Source: Ditylenchus dipsaci (taxonomy: Eukaryota; Nematoda; Chromadorea; Rhabditida; Anguinidae). From it: a stretch of 64,000 nucleotides of DNA. The notes under the pieces are model-generated. The model was given only the letters and a program-made list of their open reading frames with translations, ran no database searches and was not told where the DNA came from. Each line of letters starts with the position of its first letter. Within the stretch, counting starts at the first letter, position 1. Made by a program: the position numbers and the translations under genes. This document shows positions 55,160 to 64,000 of this stretch, in pieces. The stretch is from NCBI GenBank assembly GCA_004194705.1, contig SADC01001036.1, positions 310,001 to 374,000 on the forward strand. The letters are read 5' to 3'.

Positions 55160-55998
55160 AGATGTTGAACATAGTTTTAAATACTAGGGCCTACCGCATA
55201 AATAAACTCTGAAATGCATGCTTTTTCATGCATCCAGAGTCACTTTCGAGTGATTTGTGTCTAAGGTATGTGGGTGTGCGCATCTCTAACTCTCAAGCAA
55301 CCCAGTCCCCTGCGACCCAAAAGGGGCGCAGGGGGTTGGTAGGTTAGAGATGCGCACACCCACATACCTTAGACATGATTCCGAGCAAGGCTCTTGATCA
55401 AAAATGCATATAAAGGCTGTTTTTGCCAAGTCTCATGTTGAAAAACATGGTAAAACAGGTAAAAAGTCGAAATTTCAAAAAGCTCAAAACTCAATTTTTT
55501 GGACCAGAACTCAAAAATATTGTATTTTTTGAACTCCTGAGGATATTTTAGGTCAAAATAGGGGGTATTTGGAAACACTTTTGAAAAAAATTGATGTTTT
55601 GAAGTTTTGAGACTTGGCAAAAACAGCCTTTATTTGCATTTTTGATCAAGAGCCTTGCTCGGAATTATGTCTAAGGTATGTGGTTGTGCGCATCTCAACC
55701 CCAAACAACCAAGTCACCTGCCCCCCTCGAAAGGTGCGCAGGGGACTTGGTTGGTTAGAGATGCGCTTACTCACTTACCTTAGACATAATTCCGAGCCAG
55801 ACTCTCAATCAAAAAGGCATTCAGAGCCTCTTTTTGCCAAGTCCCATAGTGAAAAACATGGTAAAACAAGTAAAAAGTCGAAATTTTTAAAAGCTCAAAA
55901 CTCTAATTTTTATTGACAAGAACTTGAAAATAATGTCTTCTTCGAATTCCTGAGGCTATTTTAGGTCAATATAGGGTGTTTAGACTTTTGAAAAAAGT
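55160..55998. repeat. Dispersed fold-back repeat, family A, two copies in tandem
   Basis: In both, TCTAAGGTATGTGGGTGTGC (55260; variant at 55669) pairs with a GATGCGCACACCCACATACC-type arm (55349; variant at 55758). Each is followed by CCGAGCAAGGCTCTTGATC or CCGAGCCAGACTCTCAATC, AAACATGGTAAAACA, and GGTCAAAATAGGGGGTATTT or its variant. The period is about 410 bp. Confidence 0.85.
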
Positions 55999-56227
55999 GT
56001 TCTTCTAAACTATAATGAGCGTATATTGGAATTTGGTTTTCAATTTTCGACTGTAATAAAAGCATTAATAAAAGAAACCTGTTGATATTTTGAGTTTTTT
56101 TTTATTTCATATTTATATGATATATCTTGATATTTCTCGTATATTACACCAGAAATTCTACGGTTATAAACGCACAGCTAACGACGGGGCAAAATCTGAC
56201 TCAGAATAAATGAGTGTCGATCCTGAG

Positions 56228-56690
56228 CAGGGTGGTATACTTCACGATTACCTCAGCCTCAGCCGGCTGACGTCTGAAAATTTTCCTCAGCCGTCAGCCT
56301 GTTCAAAAATTTTACCTCAGCCTCATCCTCAGCCTCAGCCAGCTGATGGCTGAGTTAACCTCAGCCGGCTGAGTTCAGACTCAGCTGGCTGACTGAAACT
56401 TAAAAATTAGCGACAGCCCGGAAGGAAATTTAATCACTGAATCTTTTTCTTAACTGAACACAAAATTTGGTGCAAAAATTTCAGACCTCAGCTGGCTGAA
56501 ATGTGAAAAAATTTTTTCTCACCCTCAGCCGTCAGCCGGGTCAAAAATTTTAGCTCAGCCTCATCCTCAGTCGGCTGAGGTCGGAATAATTTACCTCAGC
56601 CGTCAGCCGGACCCAAAATTTTACCTCAGCCTTCAGCCTCAGCCGGGTGATGGCTGAGTTCAACCTGAGCCGGCTGAGGACACCACCCTG
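56228..56690. mobile_element. hAT-type element of CCTCAGCCGGCTGAGG palindromic arrays
   Basis: Begins CAGGGTGGTATAC and ends GACACCACCCTG. ATCCTGAG flanks both sides exactly (56220-56227 and 56691-56698). Almost the whole interior is CCTCAGCC, GTCAGCC and GGCTGAGG words, with AAAAATTTTACCTCAGCC phrases. Non-coding. Confidence 0.9.
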
Positions 56691-57420
56691 ATCCTGAGTC
56701 GAAAAAAAAGGAAAAAGTTTAAATCGAGGCGTGTTATATGCTCAGTTATATATGCTTAGCCTGGTTAAAATGTATTTGCCGAGGACTCCACAATCAGAAT
56801 CTTGTTGGATAACTGTCCTGGTCGGTCACTTATACTCATCTAATCTAGCAAGTTATTGATTCAGGGAAAAACAGACATAATTCTTGCTGTTAATTCAGGC
56901 TTCTTTAGCAATAATTAAAAAAGCTTCTGCTAAATTTGACAAAAAGGGTGACAAATTATTGAGGGGCATGGTGGAATATTAATAAGCATTCTTGTGTATT
57001 TGGTATGTTTTAAAAAACCAGACAATGTGTGAATTCTTTATTGTGATGCTTGATTGTTTCAGAAAAACCGATAAATTTGCATAAAGCTAACGCTTGATTA
57101 AACGATCACCCAAAAGTTCGTTCCTGCCTAGGACCTGACTCTATTTTCATCCTATTTTTTTAAATACTTTTACAACTTCTGTTTAGACAGTCTAGTCCCG
57201 AAAATTGCAAGGATTCCGATCCCAGCTATAGTTTTTTCGGACACAAAATTTTTTCTCTAAAATTTAAAGACTCGATTTTACCATCACCCAATCTTAAAAT
57301 AGATAGTTAAGTCAGTTTTGGGGACCAGAGCGAACTTTTTCGGAGTGTATGTCCCAAAATTAAATACACAGAAAGTGTCCAATGACAGTCAGTTTCTTTA
57401 TTTTTTCGCTTTCTTTCCTT

Positions 57421-57657
57421 TTCAGGTCATTGGACTGCCTAACCAATACGCGATTGGTCTTTTGCTCGCTTGACTCTTTGAACGAAGATGGGTTCATCCG
57501 TTGGCTTCAAAAAGTAGGACCAGATGATTCTGAAGTTCATACAAAAACAATTGAATCAGTTCGACAGAAGTTTAAGCAAGCAAATCGCGAGCGAGGGGGT
57601 ACTCATCGACACCTCTTTATGAACTTCCGCGTGGAAGAAGAAATTCGGAAGACTTAA
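57421..57657 (+). CDS. Unrecognised terminal exon
   Basis: A pyrimidine tract and TTTTCAG (acceptor at about 57426) precede SLDCLTNTRLVFCSLDSLNE, GFIRWLQKVGPDDSEVHTKT, ESVRQKFKQANRERGG and a TAA at 57657. The basic C-terminus (RVEEEIRKT) and position between inverted repeats suggest the end of a transposase or a captured exon. No family recognised. Confidence 0.4.
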   Translation, partial: FRSLDCLTNTRLVFCSLDSLNEDGFIRWLQKVGPDDSEVHTKTIESVRQKFKQANRERGGTHRHLFMNFRVEEEIRKT

Positions 57658-57850
57658 ATGTTTTTTTATGGAAACATGTGTCTGAGGTGTTTGTTTCTGT
57701 AAATGGAGAAATTAATTCTAGATGGGATAACGATGTGTTAGAAAACAATAACGAATAAAGTATTTATATCTAGAAGCGTTTTTTGGACAATTTTGTGTGT
57801 ATATAATGGGGCATACATTCTAATGAAGTACGCTAATACGGGACCGGAGC

Positions 57851-58024
57851 AACAGAACCTTTGAGGCCCCACTCGCCAGAACCAAAGGGGTCCCAGTCAT
57901 TTTAAGTCTAATCTATGCAAAAAATGTTCAATTTGTATTCGCGCCTTACTTATTTTCGCATAGATTAGACTTAAAATGACTGGGACCCCTTTGGTTCTGG
58001 CGAGTGGGGCCCCAAAGGTTCTGG
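57851..58024. mobile_element. Near-perfect hairpin MITE
   Basis: CAGAACCTTTGAGGCCCCAC, CGCCAGAACCAAAGGGGTCC and TCATTTTAAGTCTAATCTATG pair with their complements to 58024. The loop is about 35 bp. Confidence 0.9.
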
Positions 58025-58204
58025 ATAGCCACGGGACCAGAGAGTCTAAGCAGAATTAGCGAAATAAATTACAATATTAGTAAAAATAGTGTCAGACCAT
58101 ATGCAAGAACGAATTTTTTGGGTGATCGTTAAATCGAGTTTCAAGTCCATTGTTTTATGAAGTAAATAAATTGATGTTTTTATTTCTTTGGATTTGTTAT
58201 TTAC

Positions 58205-59940
58205 CAGCAGAAAACGAGGCAAATTGTATAAACCACAGCTCCCACAGTATATATGGTCACCATCGCAACAAAAACAGGTGCAGCAACTGGCAGTACACGG
58301 TTATTGACAGCTGTGGTGTTGGGTGCCAACACATGTGGAGTCATCAGTAAGATTGGATGTTGCTGCAAAATAATATGGTTACAAATTTTGAAACTTAGTC
58401 CCTCCCATTTGAACTATGACTATGGTTCAGCCCGTTATAAAACCCCCACGTGCTGGGCCAAAAAAGTCACGGGGCATGCCGGCATGTAAAAGCCTGGAAA
58501 CTTTGTTGACTATGTAAAATTGGTTAACTATAAAAGTTAAATTAACTATGAAAGTTTCGTTAAGTATGTAATATAAGTTGACTATGTGAAATTCGTTGAC
58601 TGCATGAAAGACAGGACGGCCCAGATCAAAAAAAATGGGTCGAAAAAAAACGCCTCATGACATCGTATTGACTATGGTATTGACTAGACGCAAGCTACAG
58701 TCAACCCCCGCTATAGTGACGCCCCCAAAAGTTCGTTTTCGCTTAGGGTCCGACACTTGTTTTACCGTAATTTTAGAAAAGTTTTACCAAATCTGATTTG
58801 TCAGTTTAATCAAAAAAGTCGTAGAGATTTTGAATTTACTGGTCGTTTTGGTGAATAAAAGAAACTTTTACCGAAAAGATCCGCGAGTACTCGCTGTAGT
58901 GACACCCCTATTTTAAAAAGGGGGTGTCACTTTCTAAAATTGAGGTAAAAAAAGTGTCGGCCCTTGGCGGGAACGAACTTCAGGGGGCGTCACTATAGCG
59001 GGGGTTGACTGTATGACAAACTAAAACATATTTTTCACTTGTAAAAAAATATTTTTGAGTTTCACCTAGCCTGCTCCTAGTCTGCTCCATAGTTGCACCT
59101 CAGCCAAAATAGCCGCCAGCGCCGACGCCATGTATTCAAATTTTCGGCGCCGGCGCCAACGCCAGTCAAAATTTTTGCCGCCAGCGCCATAAGAAATGTT
59201 TTTTGTTCAGTCACTGTATTCTTGGTTTTTTGTATAAGGTTGGAGTGATTTCTTCAAGAAATTATTTCTAGTTAGTGTCTGTGATAATATTCGAAAAAAA
59301 AACTCTCAGCTACAAAAGGATGTGAAAAGATTTAAGAAAAGAAAATATATGAAAAACATGTAAAAAAGTCGGTGTCAAAAAGAAAAAAGGGGCACTAGGC
59401 GTTTCAAAATTTCTACCCATTATGTGACAGGTCACAAGTTTTGTGTTTAATTTTGAACATAATTTCAATAGTCTTTGAAAATATTTGTTTCAAAAAAAGA
59501 ATGCACTTCCTTACCGAAACAGCCAGCTTGTTCTCAGCCACAAAATTCTTTCCCATTTCGCTCATAACCTCAGCCAATTTTTTTGTGATCTCGTCATCAG
59601 TCATATTAAGTTTTCGGCCATTGCCCCTGTTTTCGAACTTCACAAGTCTGTTCACTGTAGATGATTTGTTGGCACCAGCAGCAGGTGTGTCCAATCCATG
59701 AACACCAGATGGCAATTTTAGGATGTCGAGGCCCTGGGATTTTGCATATTCATTCAGAAATTCCTGGGCTTCGGCCATTGCTTCATCAGCAGCTTTGTGT
59801 TGCAAGGCTTGGCAATAGCCCAGACTAAAGTCCTTAGTGATGATTCCTTTGGCCGCGATTTTCACTTCACCGCATATTTGAGCGCCAGAATAAGCAAAAA
59901 GGCAAAGAAAGGCGAGAGCAAGAAAAAATAAAGAAGCCAT
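58205..59940 (-). CDS. Predicted signal-peptide and transmembrane protein, two exons placed
   Basis: Exon 1 (59940-59515) starts MASLFFLALAFLCLFAYSGA, a clear signal peptide ending near GAQ/ICG. Then come two cysteines (ICGEVKIA, LGYCQALQ), an Ala/Glu-rich helical stretch (HKAADEAMAEAQEFLNEYA), N-glycosylation sequons (NKS, NMT) and EITKKLAEVMSEMGKNFVA. Donor TCG/GTAAGG. Exon 2 (58362-58205), joined in phase 0 after TTTTGCAG, reads PNTTAVNNRVLPVAAPVF then the hydrophobic VFVAMVTIYTVGAVVYTICL, a likely single membrane span, ending at donor CTG/GTAAAT. A cytoplasmic exon must follow below 58205 but was not found; a pogo-like element lies there. Likely a type I membrane protein of about 200 residues or more. 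Family not recognised. A 314-bp MITE sits in the intron. Confidence 0.65.
58698..59011. mobile_element. Pogo/Tigger-like MITE, 314 bp, TA target duplication
   Basis: Starts CAGTCAACCCCCGCTATAGTG and ends CACTATAGCGGGGGTTGACTG, flanked by TA on both sides. Sub-terminal AGTTCGTTTTCGCTTAGGGT pairs with CCCTTGGCGGGAACGAACT. The best-preserved member of this MITE family in the window, giving the full end structure for the halves at 9.4, 16.9, 29.0 and 43.4 kb. Confidence 0.92.
59090..59205. repeat. GCCGCCAGCGCC array
   Basis: AGCCGCCAGCGCCGACGCC, GGCGCCGGCGCCAACGCC and GCCGCCAGCGCC repeat over about 100 bp. Locally GC-rich. Confidence 0.65.
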
Positions 59941-60800
59941 TTTTTGAAATGAAAGAACGAAAATTATTCCTTTTATTGTTTTATAGCTTTTTATTTGGCA
60001 AAAAGGTATAAACGTTTTTGATAAAACCAAAAATTTATTCCACATATAACTTTGAGACACAAGAAGGAATATGATTATAGCATTAAGGCAGGATTACCAG
60101 AATTTTTTTTCACAAAAGGATATTTTCAAAATAACAGATTTCGGCCTCAAAAAAGCAATAAATACGATAAATAAATTAATTAATAAATAAATTGATTTTT
60201 TTTCACCCCAATCCATTACAATGTGGAGTGTTCTGGTTTTAGGTCGCCAAGCGGCCAAATACCCTTGGTATTGTCGGTTTTCCAATAATGGAAAAAGTTA
60301 GCTTAAAGAAAAATACTATTTGAAGGGGGCCAGGCAATTAAGCTGCTGTCGAAATAAAATCATAGTATGTGATTTTGGGTCAATTTTCGAAATTCGAGTA
60401 TGGAGTGAGCTAAAGCAGTGCCGAAAATCAAAAATCGACATTTTTAGTTCAAGTAATTGTGGTTTGAACTGATGTCAAGCAGTTAAAAAAATTATATTTT
60501 CATAATGGAAAGACTGATTGTTGGTGTTTTCCAATGTGTTCTATACATAATTGCTCAAAACTAAATTTTATTTTTTGTTCACCATGTGAAGATTTATTGT
60601 ATAAAACCATAGATGAAAATTCCGATTGAAAAAAAATCAACTATACCCTTTCATCCCTCCGTTAAACATTTTCTTATAAAATTTATCTTTCTCTCAGTCG
60701 TAGCACTTTCGTTCTGTATCTTGTTTCCTATAAATTATGTTTTCGGTTTTAATTATTAATAGTGAAAACTTGCAACTGACTTGTTGTTGTGTCTCCTTTG
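59941..60800. other. AT-rich 5' flank of the membrane-protein gene
   Basis: Promoter side of the minus-strand gene starting at 59940. No core promoter element assigned. No coding frame or repeat recognised. Confidence 0.4.
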
Positions 60801-60827
60801 TCTTAGTCTCTCCCCAGGAATTTGTCC

Positions 60828-60915
60828 AGAGGTGGAGGCGTAGTGTATTGGCAGCACGTTGGCCCGGTAATCCAAAAGAGCTGGTTCAATTCCAGCCACC
60901 ACCATTTTCCTCTGG
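60828..60915 (+). repeat. tRNA-like SINE head
   Basis: GTGGAGGCGTAGTGTATTGG (A-box-like) and GAGCTGGTTCAATTCCAGCC (B-box) lie about 55 bp apart, and GTGG pairs with CCAC as an acceptor stem. The candidate anticodon loop lacks the invariant T at position 33. The flanks CAGAGG and CCTCTGG are inverted. I read it as a tRNA-derived SINE or tRNA pseudogene. Confidence 0.6.
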
Positions 60916-61239
60916 ACAATCAATTCCATAACACTTGTTAATAGCAGCTTTAAGCATTGATTTCTGTGCCTCTTTAATTTTTTTTCGTGCTCGTTTCAAT
61001 TTCAACAATAGGTTAAGTCCGGAATGAGAAAGTTTTTCATCAGGAACTCGTGCGCCTAGGGTGCCCCCTTTCTCTGTTAACTGTAAATAGTAGTTTAACG
61101 TTTTCTAAGTAATTTTTATAGGTATAGTTTTTGGTATAGGTATAGTATTTTATAGGTTATAAGTTGTTAGGACCTAAACACATGTCTTAGACTTCGAAAA
61201 AATGCGTAAGGTAATTTTTAGTTCGGGAATTCAACTAGT

Positions 61240-61850
61240 ACTTGGACCATGTTTTTGCCCATCAAAGGATGCCGCCTTTTCGCCCTATACCTATGAGGCA
61301 CTTTTAAAGTGTTGACATTTTCACTTACTTACACTTAGACATTCACGATACGAATGTAAATGTAAATAAAATGCTGGTTTTCTCAGACAACCGATCTATT
61401 TCTTAGTCAACCAATCCATTACCTGCTGCTACAAATCCAAGTAGATTAAAGGTTGTAATTGGAGAATTCCTCGTTTGGCAAAGTGCTCATTTGGGAAATT
61501 CTTTATTGAAAAAAATATTTTTGAAGAATTACTCGTTTGGAACTTTTTTCTTTGGAATTTGTGTGCCTACCTTTTAAAGATAAGCCTGTAGGTATAAGGG
61601 GCGTTAAGCTCAGCCCCTTTTCAAGCCTATACCTACAGGTCCTATAATATTTCGCTTTATTCACCTTTTATTCACCTTTATTTCAAAATACTATTGCGAA
61701 ATATTATCGGACCTGTAAGTATGGGCTCAAAAGGGCGGAGCTTAACACTCTTCTATACCTATTGGTTTATCTTTAATAGGGCCCCATAGGTATAGGGCAA
61801 AAAGGCGGCATCCTTCGAAGGGCAAAAACTTGGTCCAAGTACTAACGGCT
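61240..61850. mobile_element. Fold-back element, family F, copy 2
   Basis: TAGTACTTGGACCATGTTTT and CATCAAAGGATGCCGCC on the left pair with AGGCGGCATCCTTCGAAGGG and AAACTTGGTCCAAGTACTA on the right. Inner CGTTAAGCTCAGCCCCTTTT pairs with AAAAGGGCGGAGCTTAAC. The left arm carries about 240 bp of extra sequence (61315-61575). Same family as the palindrome axis element at 13168-13495. Confidence 0.85.
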
Positions 61851-61864
61851 GCGTAATAAGTTCG

Positions 61865-62155
61865 GAATGGATTTTCAAAGCCCTATTTTTCAACATTTTT
61901 ATTTTCGCATGTTTAAAAACATTTCTCGTGCTCTTCAATTCAGTTCTGTGTCTCCACAGCTCGATGCGGAGGTGCTCCATCATGTTGGAAAATCATGCTC
62001 CAAGCCCCACAAAACAATTGCTGATCTGTAGGCTTCTCTACTAAAAGAATGGGATGCAATTCCGCAGGAGATGATCCAGAAAGCCATCGACGACTTTCCA
62101 AAACGCCTTCGTTTATGTATTGCTGCAAATGGTGGTCATATTGTTGAGTAAATTA
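61865..62155. pseudogene. Tc1/mariner transposase fragments on opposite strands
   Basis: Minus strand (about 61945-62010): AWSMIFQHDGAPPHRAVETQ, the conserved QHDGAPPH motif preceding the second catalytic Asp. Plus strand (about 62070-62150): IQKAIDDFPKRLRLCIAANG then GHIVE-stop, the typical C-terminus. As the two motifs of one transposase lie on opposite strands, the copy has been internally inverted or derives from two copies. Confidence 0.7.
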
Positions 62156-62425
62156 TTTCACTGAAATAATTCGCCGAATTTACCTAGAGCCATTTTGGAT
62201 TGGAAGGTGTTTCTGAAAGTTATTTTAAACCCAGTGGTACATAACGGTCCGGCTCTGCCTTTCGCTCTGGCCCCGCTCTGGCTCGGGCCATAGCAAAGAT
62301 TTTGAAATCTCAGAGCAAGAGCTAACAAATAGTGATTACATATCAATGATAGTATTTTATATTGTAAAAACGCTAAGTCCTAAACAAAACTTATGCTCAG
62401 CTAAAGTGGTGAAAATAGGTGTCAA

Positions 62426-62508
62426 CAGGGCCGGAATTTAGGGGGGGGGGGGGTGGTTCGTAGGTAATTAACCCCCCCCCCTTTGAGAAAGTTCAAGTTG
62501 CGGCCCTG
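62426..62508. mobile_element. Miniature hAT element, 83 bp, perfect 8-bp target duplication
   Basis: Begins CAGGGCCGGAATTTAG and ends TTGCGGCCCTG. GGTGTCAA flanks both sides exactly (62418-62425 and 62509-62516). Ends match the 33.0-33.66 kb hAT element, of which it looks like a deletion derivative. Confidence 0.93.
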
Positions 62509-62516
62509 GGTGTCAA

Positions 62517-63020
62517 CTTCTTAAAAATGACATCACTAGTTTTTGGACCCAAATGCTGACTATTCTAAAAGATTTTAAGCTAGGTCAAGAATCCCCTTAC
62601 ATGCGCTTAAAAACTACGGTCCCTTAAATTACCTCACATGAAATTTCGACTGTACACTATTTGTAGTGTACACAAAATATTGAATAAAATTTTTAGTCAT
62701 ACTTTTGTTTTTTGAAAAGTCGATCTAAAAATGTGGGAACTTTTCAAGCAAACAGTAGAAAGCATTTTGTAGAAAACGTGAAAATATACTAATTTTCCTT
62801 TAATGTGGGACTGCTAAGTTATTATATTATTTTCATGGCCGATTATACTAGAATTTATATTCAATTTAACTTCACCGTTACAGAGCATCGATTTGTCTAA
62901 TTACTTGTTTTTAAGCAAACTAATGAGTAACTCAGGTACATTTTTCATTCTACCGTATGATTTCATTCCATTGCCATATTTTGAAATAGCCTCCTTCCCA
63001 CCACTTCGAGGGGTTAACAC
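62517..63020. other. Unassigned AT-rich spacer
   Basis: No repeat terminus or convincing coding frame. Confidence 0.4.
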
Positions 63021-63160
63021 TTATTTCCGCCAAAATCATTTCCGCCAACTCATTTCCGCCAACTTATTTCCGCCAAACTCATTTCCGCCAACCTTATTTC
63101 CGCCAACCTCATTTCCGCCAACCTTATTTCCGCCAAACTCATTTCCGCCACTTTTTAAGA
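63021..63160. repeat. TTTCCGCCAACCTTA tandem array
   Basis: Nine units of 15-16 bp (CATTTCCGCCAA, ACTCATTTCCGCCAA). Single orientation. If this is one terminus of a fold-back element like those at 19.8 and 22.9 kb, the partner array would lie outside the window or be lost. Confidence 0.9.
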
Positions 63161-63399
63161 AAGCCCTAAGATAACAGTTTTGTATTACCGAATTTCTCGT
63201 TTTTTTTTATTTGTATGCTCGGTTTTTTGCGTGTTTGCTCTGTTTTTTGCGATGCTGCTTTTCATAGCTATATTTTTCTCAGGATGTTAATTATTTATTG
63301 TAGAAAATGGCAGCGATCAGCATAACAGTAAAGAAGGCTGCTTGTGATGTGCAACGGTTGTGAAATGCGTAAGGGCTATGCCAAGACAATTACAAACTA

Positions 63400-63761
63400 G
63401 GGTTGCGTTAGAATTTGTGTCGGTAAGGCGACTTCGAAATACGGCTTAACCGATAATTTGGCGCAAATAAAGTCCCACACGTGTCGTCGAAGTCAAAGCA
63501 ATTTCCAGGTATGCGACCATTTACATTGTCTCTCATGCCAAGTATCTTAAGTTACGTTAACGCACAGTGCAAGTAAAAGAAGACCAAGCACGAATTATTG
63601 GAATGAAGTCTGGTTTCATCGTGGAAGCTACAAAGTCCAATCCCTTGGATGAACAACTCCTATTTTTGCCGTCGGACCTTCCTCTACAACAGATGGTTCA
63701 TCGAACACGCCAACCAATTGGGGCATCCAGTGTCAACAAGCCAGTGGAGCAAATAACATGA
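63400..63761 (+). pseudogene. FLYWCH-like zinc finger fragment and following exon
   Basis: The plus strand reads GCVRICVGKATSKYGLTDNL then AQIKSHTCRRSQSNFQ before a possible donor (CAG/GTATGC, 63507). C...C...L.D.....SHTC resembles the second half of a FLYWCH-type zinc finger, common in MULE-associated genes. A later open stretch after CGCACAG reads KEDQARIIGMKSGFIVEATK to TGA at 63761. The splice phase between the two does not fit, so linkage is uncertain. Low confidence. Confidence 0.35.
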
Positions 63762-64000
63762 GTTGACTGCTTCAAGAACACCAAGCAAAAGTATCGATTT
63801 CTATTACATGGTTAGAGGTAGTCTTTTCACATCACCCATTTTGTGTACATATTTTGGTTTTCTAGATTGTACTGACTCAAGACCGATTTTACAGAAAGTT
63901 TCTGGAGAAATACGCGATATGAAGAGTCTTCAATGAGGTGGATGTGATGGTTTGCATTTAGCCTAAAGGTTTGCTCAATATTTCTTTATAGACTAGATAA

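Larger units (their letters stand above)
57090..58140. mobile_element. Pogo/Tigger-like element carrying an exon
   Basis: TTGATTAAACGATCACCCAA followed by AAGTTCGTTCCTGCC at the left, and AACGAATTTTTTGGGTGATCG then TTAAATCGAG at the right, are inverted. The interior holds a coding exon (57421-57657) and a fold-back MITE (57851-58024). It lies downstream of the last placed exon of the 58.2-59.9 kb gene. Confidence 0.6.

Noticed and set aside
60828..60915. Functional tRNA gene
   Set aside because: Acceptor and T-arm pair, but the anticodon loop lacks the expected T33 and the stem is irregular; it is better explained as a tRNA-derived SINE or pseudogene.

Overview
This is a repeat-rich, AT-rich invertebrate animal (metazoan) nuclear fragment. 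Genes are split by short introns with GT/AG borders, exon ends often read TTTTAG or TTTCAG, and most of the non-coding DNA is transposon debris. The taxon cannot be fixed from sequence alone. A decayed serpentine-receptor exon at 1.4 kb resembles nematode Srd-type chemoreceptors, and the F-box gene at 35 kb would also fit a nematode, so a large-genome nematode is my tentative reading. No prokaryotic features (operons, Shine-Dalgarno sites, CRISPR) are present.

Real or recognisable host genes: (1) a class A FAD monooxygenase (TetX-like) family, with one nearly complete two-exon copy at 30.9-34.2 kb (+), a decayed copy at 26.5-27.3 kb (+), and two mirror-image exon-1 pseudogenes at 12.8-13.2 (+) and 13.5-13.9 kb (-); (2) an F-box protein gene at 34.5-35.2 kb (-); (3) a large KAT6/MOZ-type MYST histone acetyltransferase gene at 37.5-51.2 kb (-), for which I could place 24 exons; (4) an unrecognised two-exon gene at 52.0-52.6 kb (-), which may be separate or may be the N-terminus of the KAT6 gene; (5) a predicted signal-peptide plus transmembrane protein gene at 58.2-59.9 kb (-).

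Mobile DNA fills most of the rest. 1-11.7 kb is a thicket of repeats with a four- to five-deep nest at 4.4-7.05 kb and a piggyBac relic at 7.7-9.0 kb split by two nested fold-back elements. 11.8-14.86 kb is a palindrome of about 3 kb (1.5 kb arms) with a fold-back element at its axis. 14.9-16.4 kb is a non-LTR retrotransposon relic split by a 1 kb fold-back. 18-24.3 kb carries elements whose inverted ends are built of short tandem repeats. 24.4-30 kb is fold-back elements and a monooxygenase pseudogene. From 33 kb rightward, hAT elements with perfect 8-bp target duplications (33.0, 52.8, 56.2, 62.4 kb), pogo/Tigger-like MITEs with TA duplications, and tRNA-derived SINEs lie in introns and intergenic DNA. 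61-64 kb has a second copy of the axis fold-back element, mariner fragments and a FLYWCH-like fragment.

The main novelties are the fold-back-centred palindrome that duplicated a monooxygenase exon, a set of unrelated fold-back elements with tandem-repeat termini, nested insertions with paralogous empty sites, and a KAT6 gene model with a CT-repeat frameshift and unusual N-terminal content.
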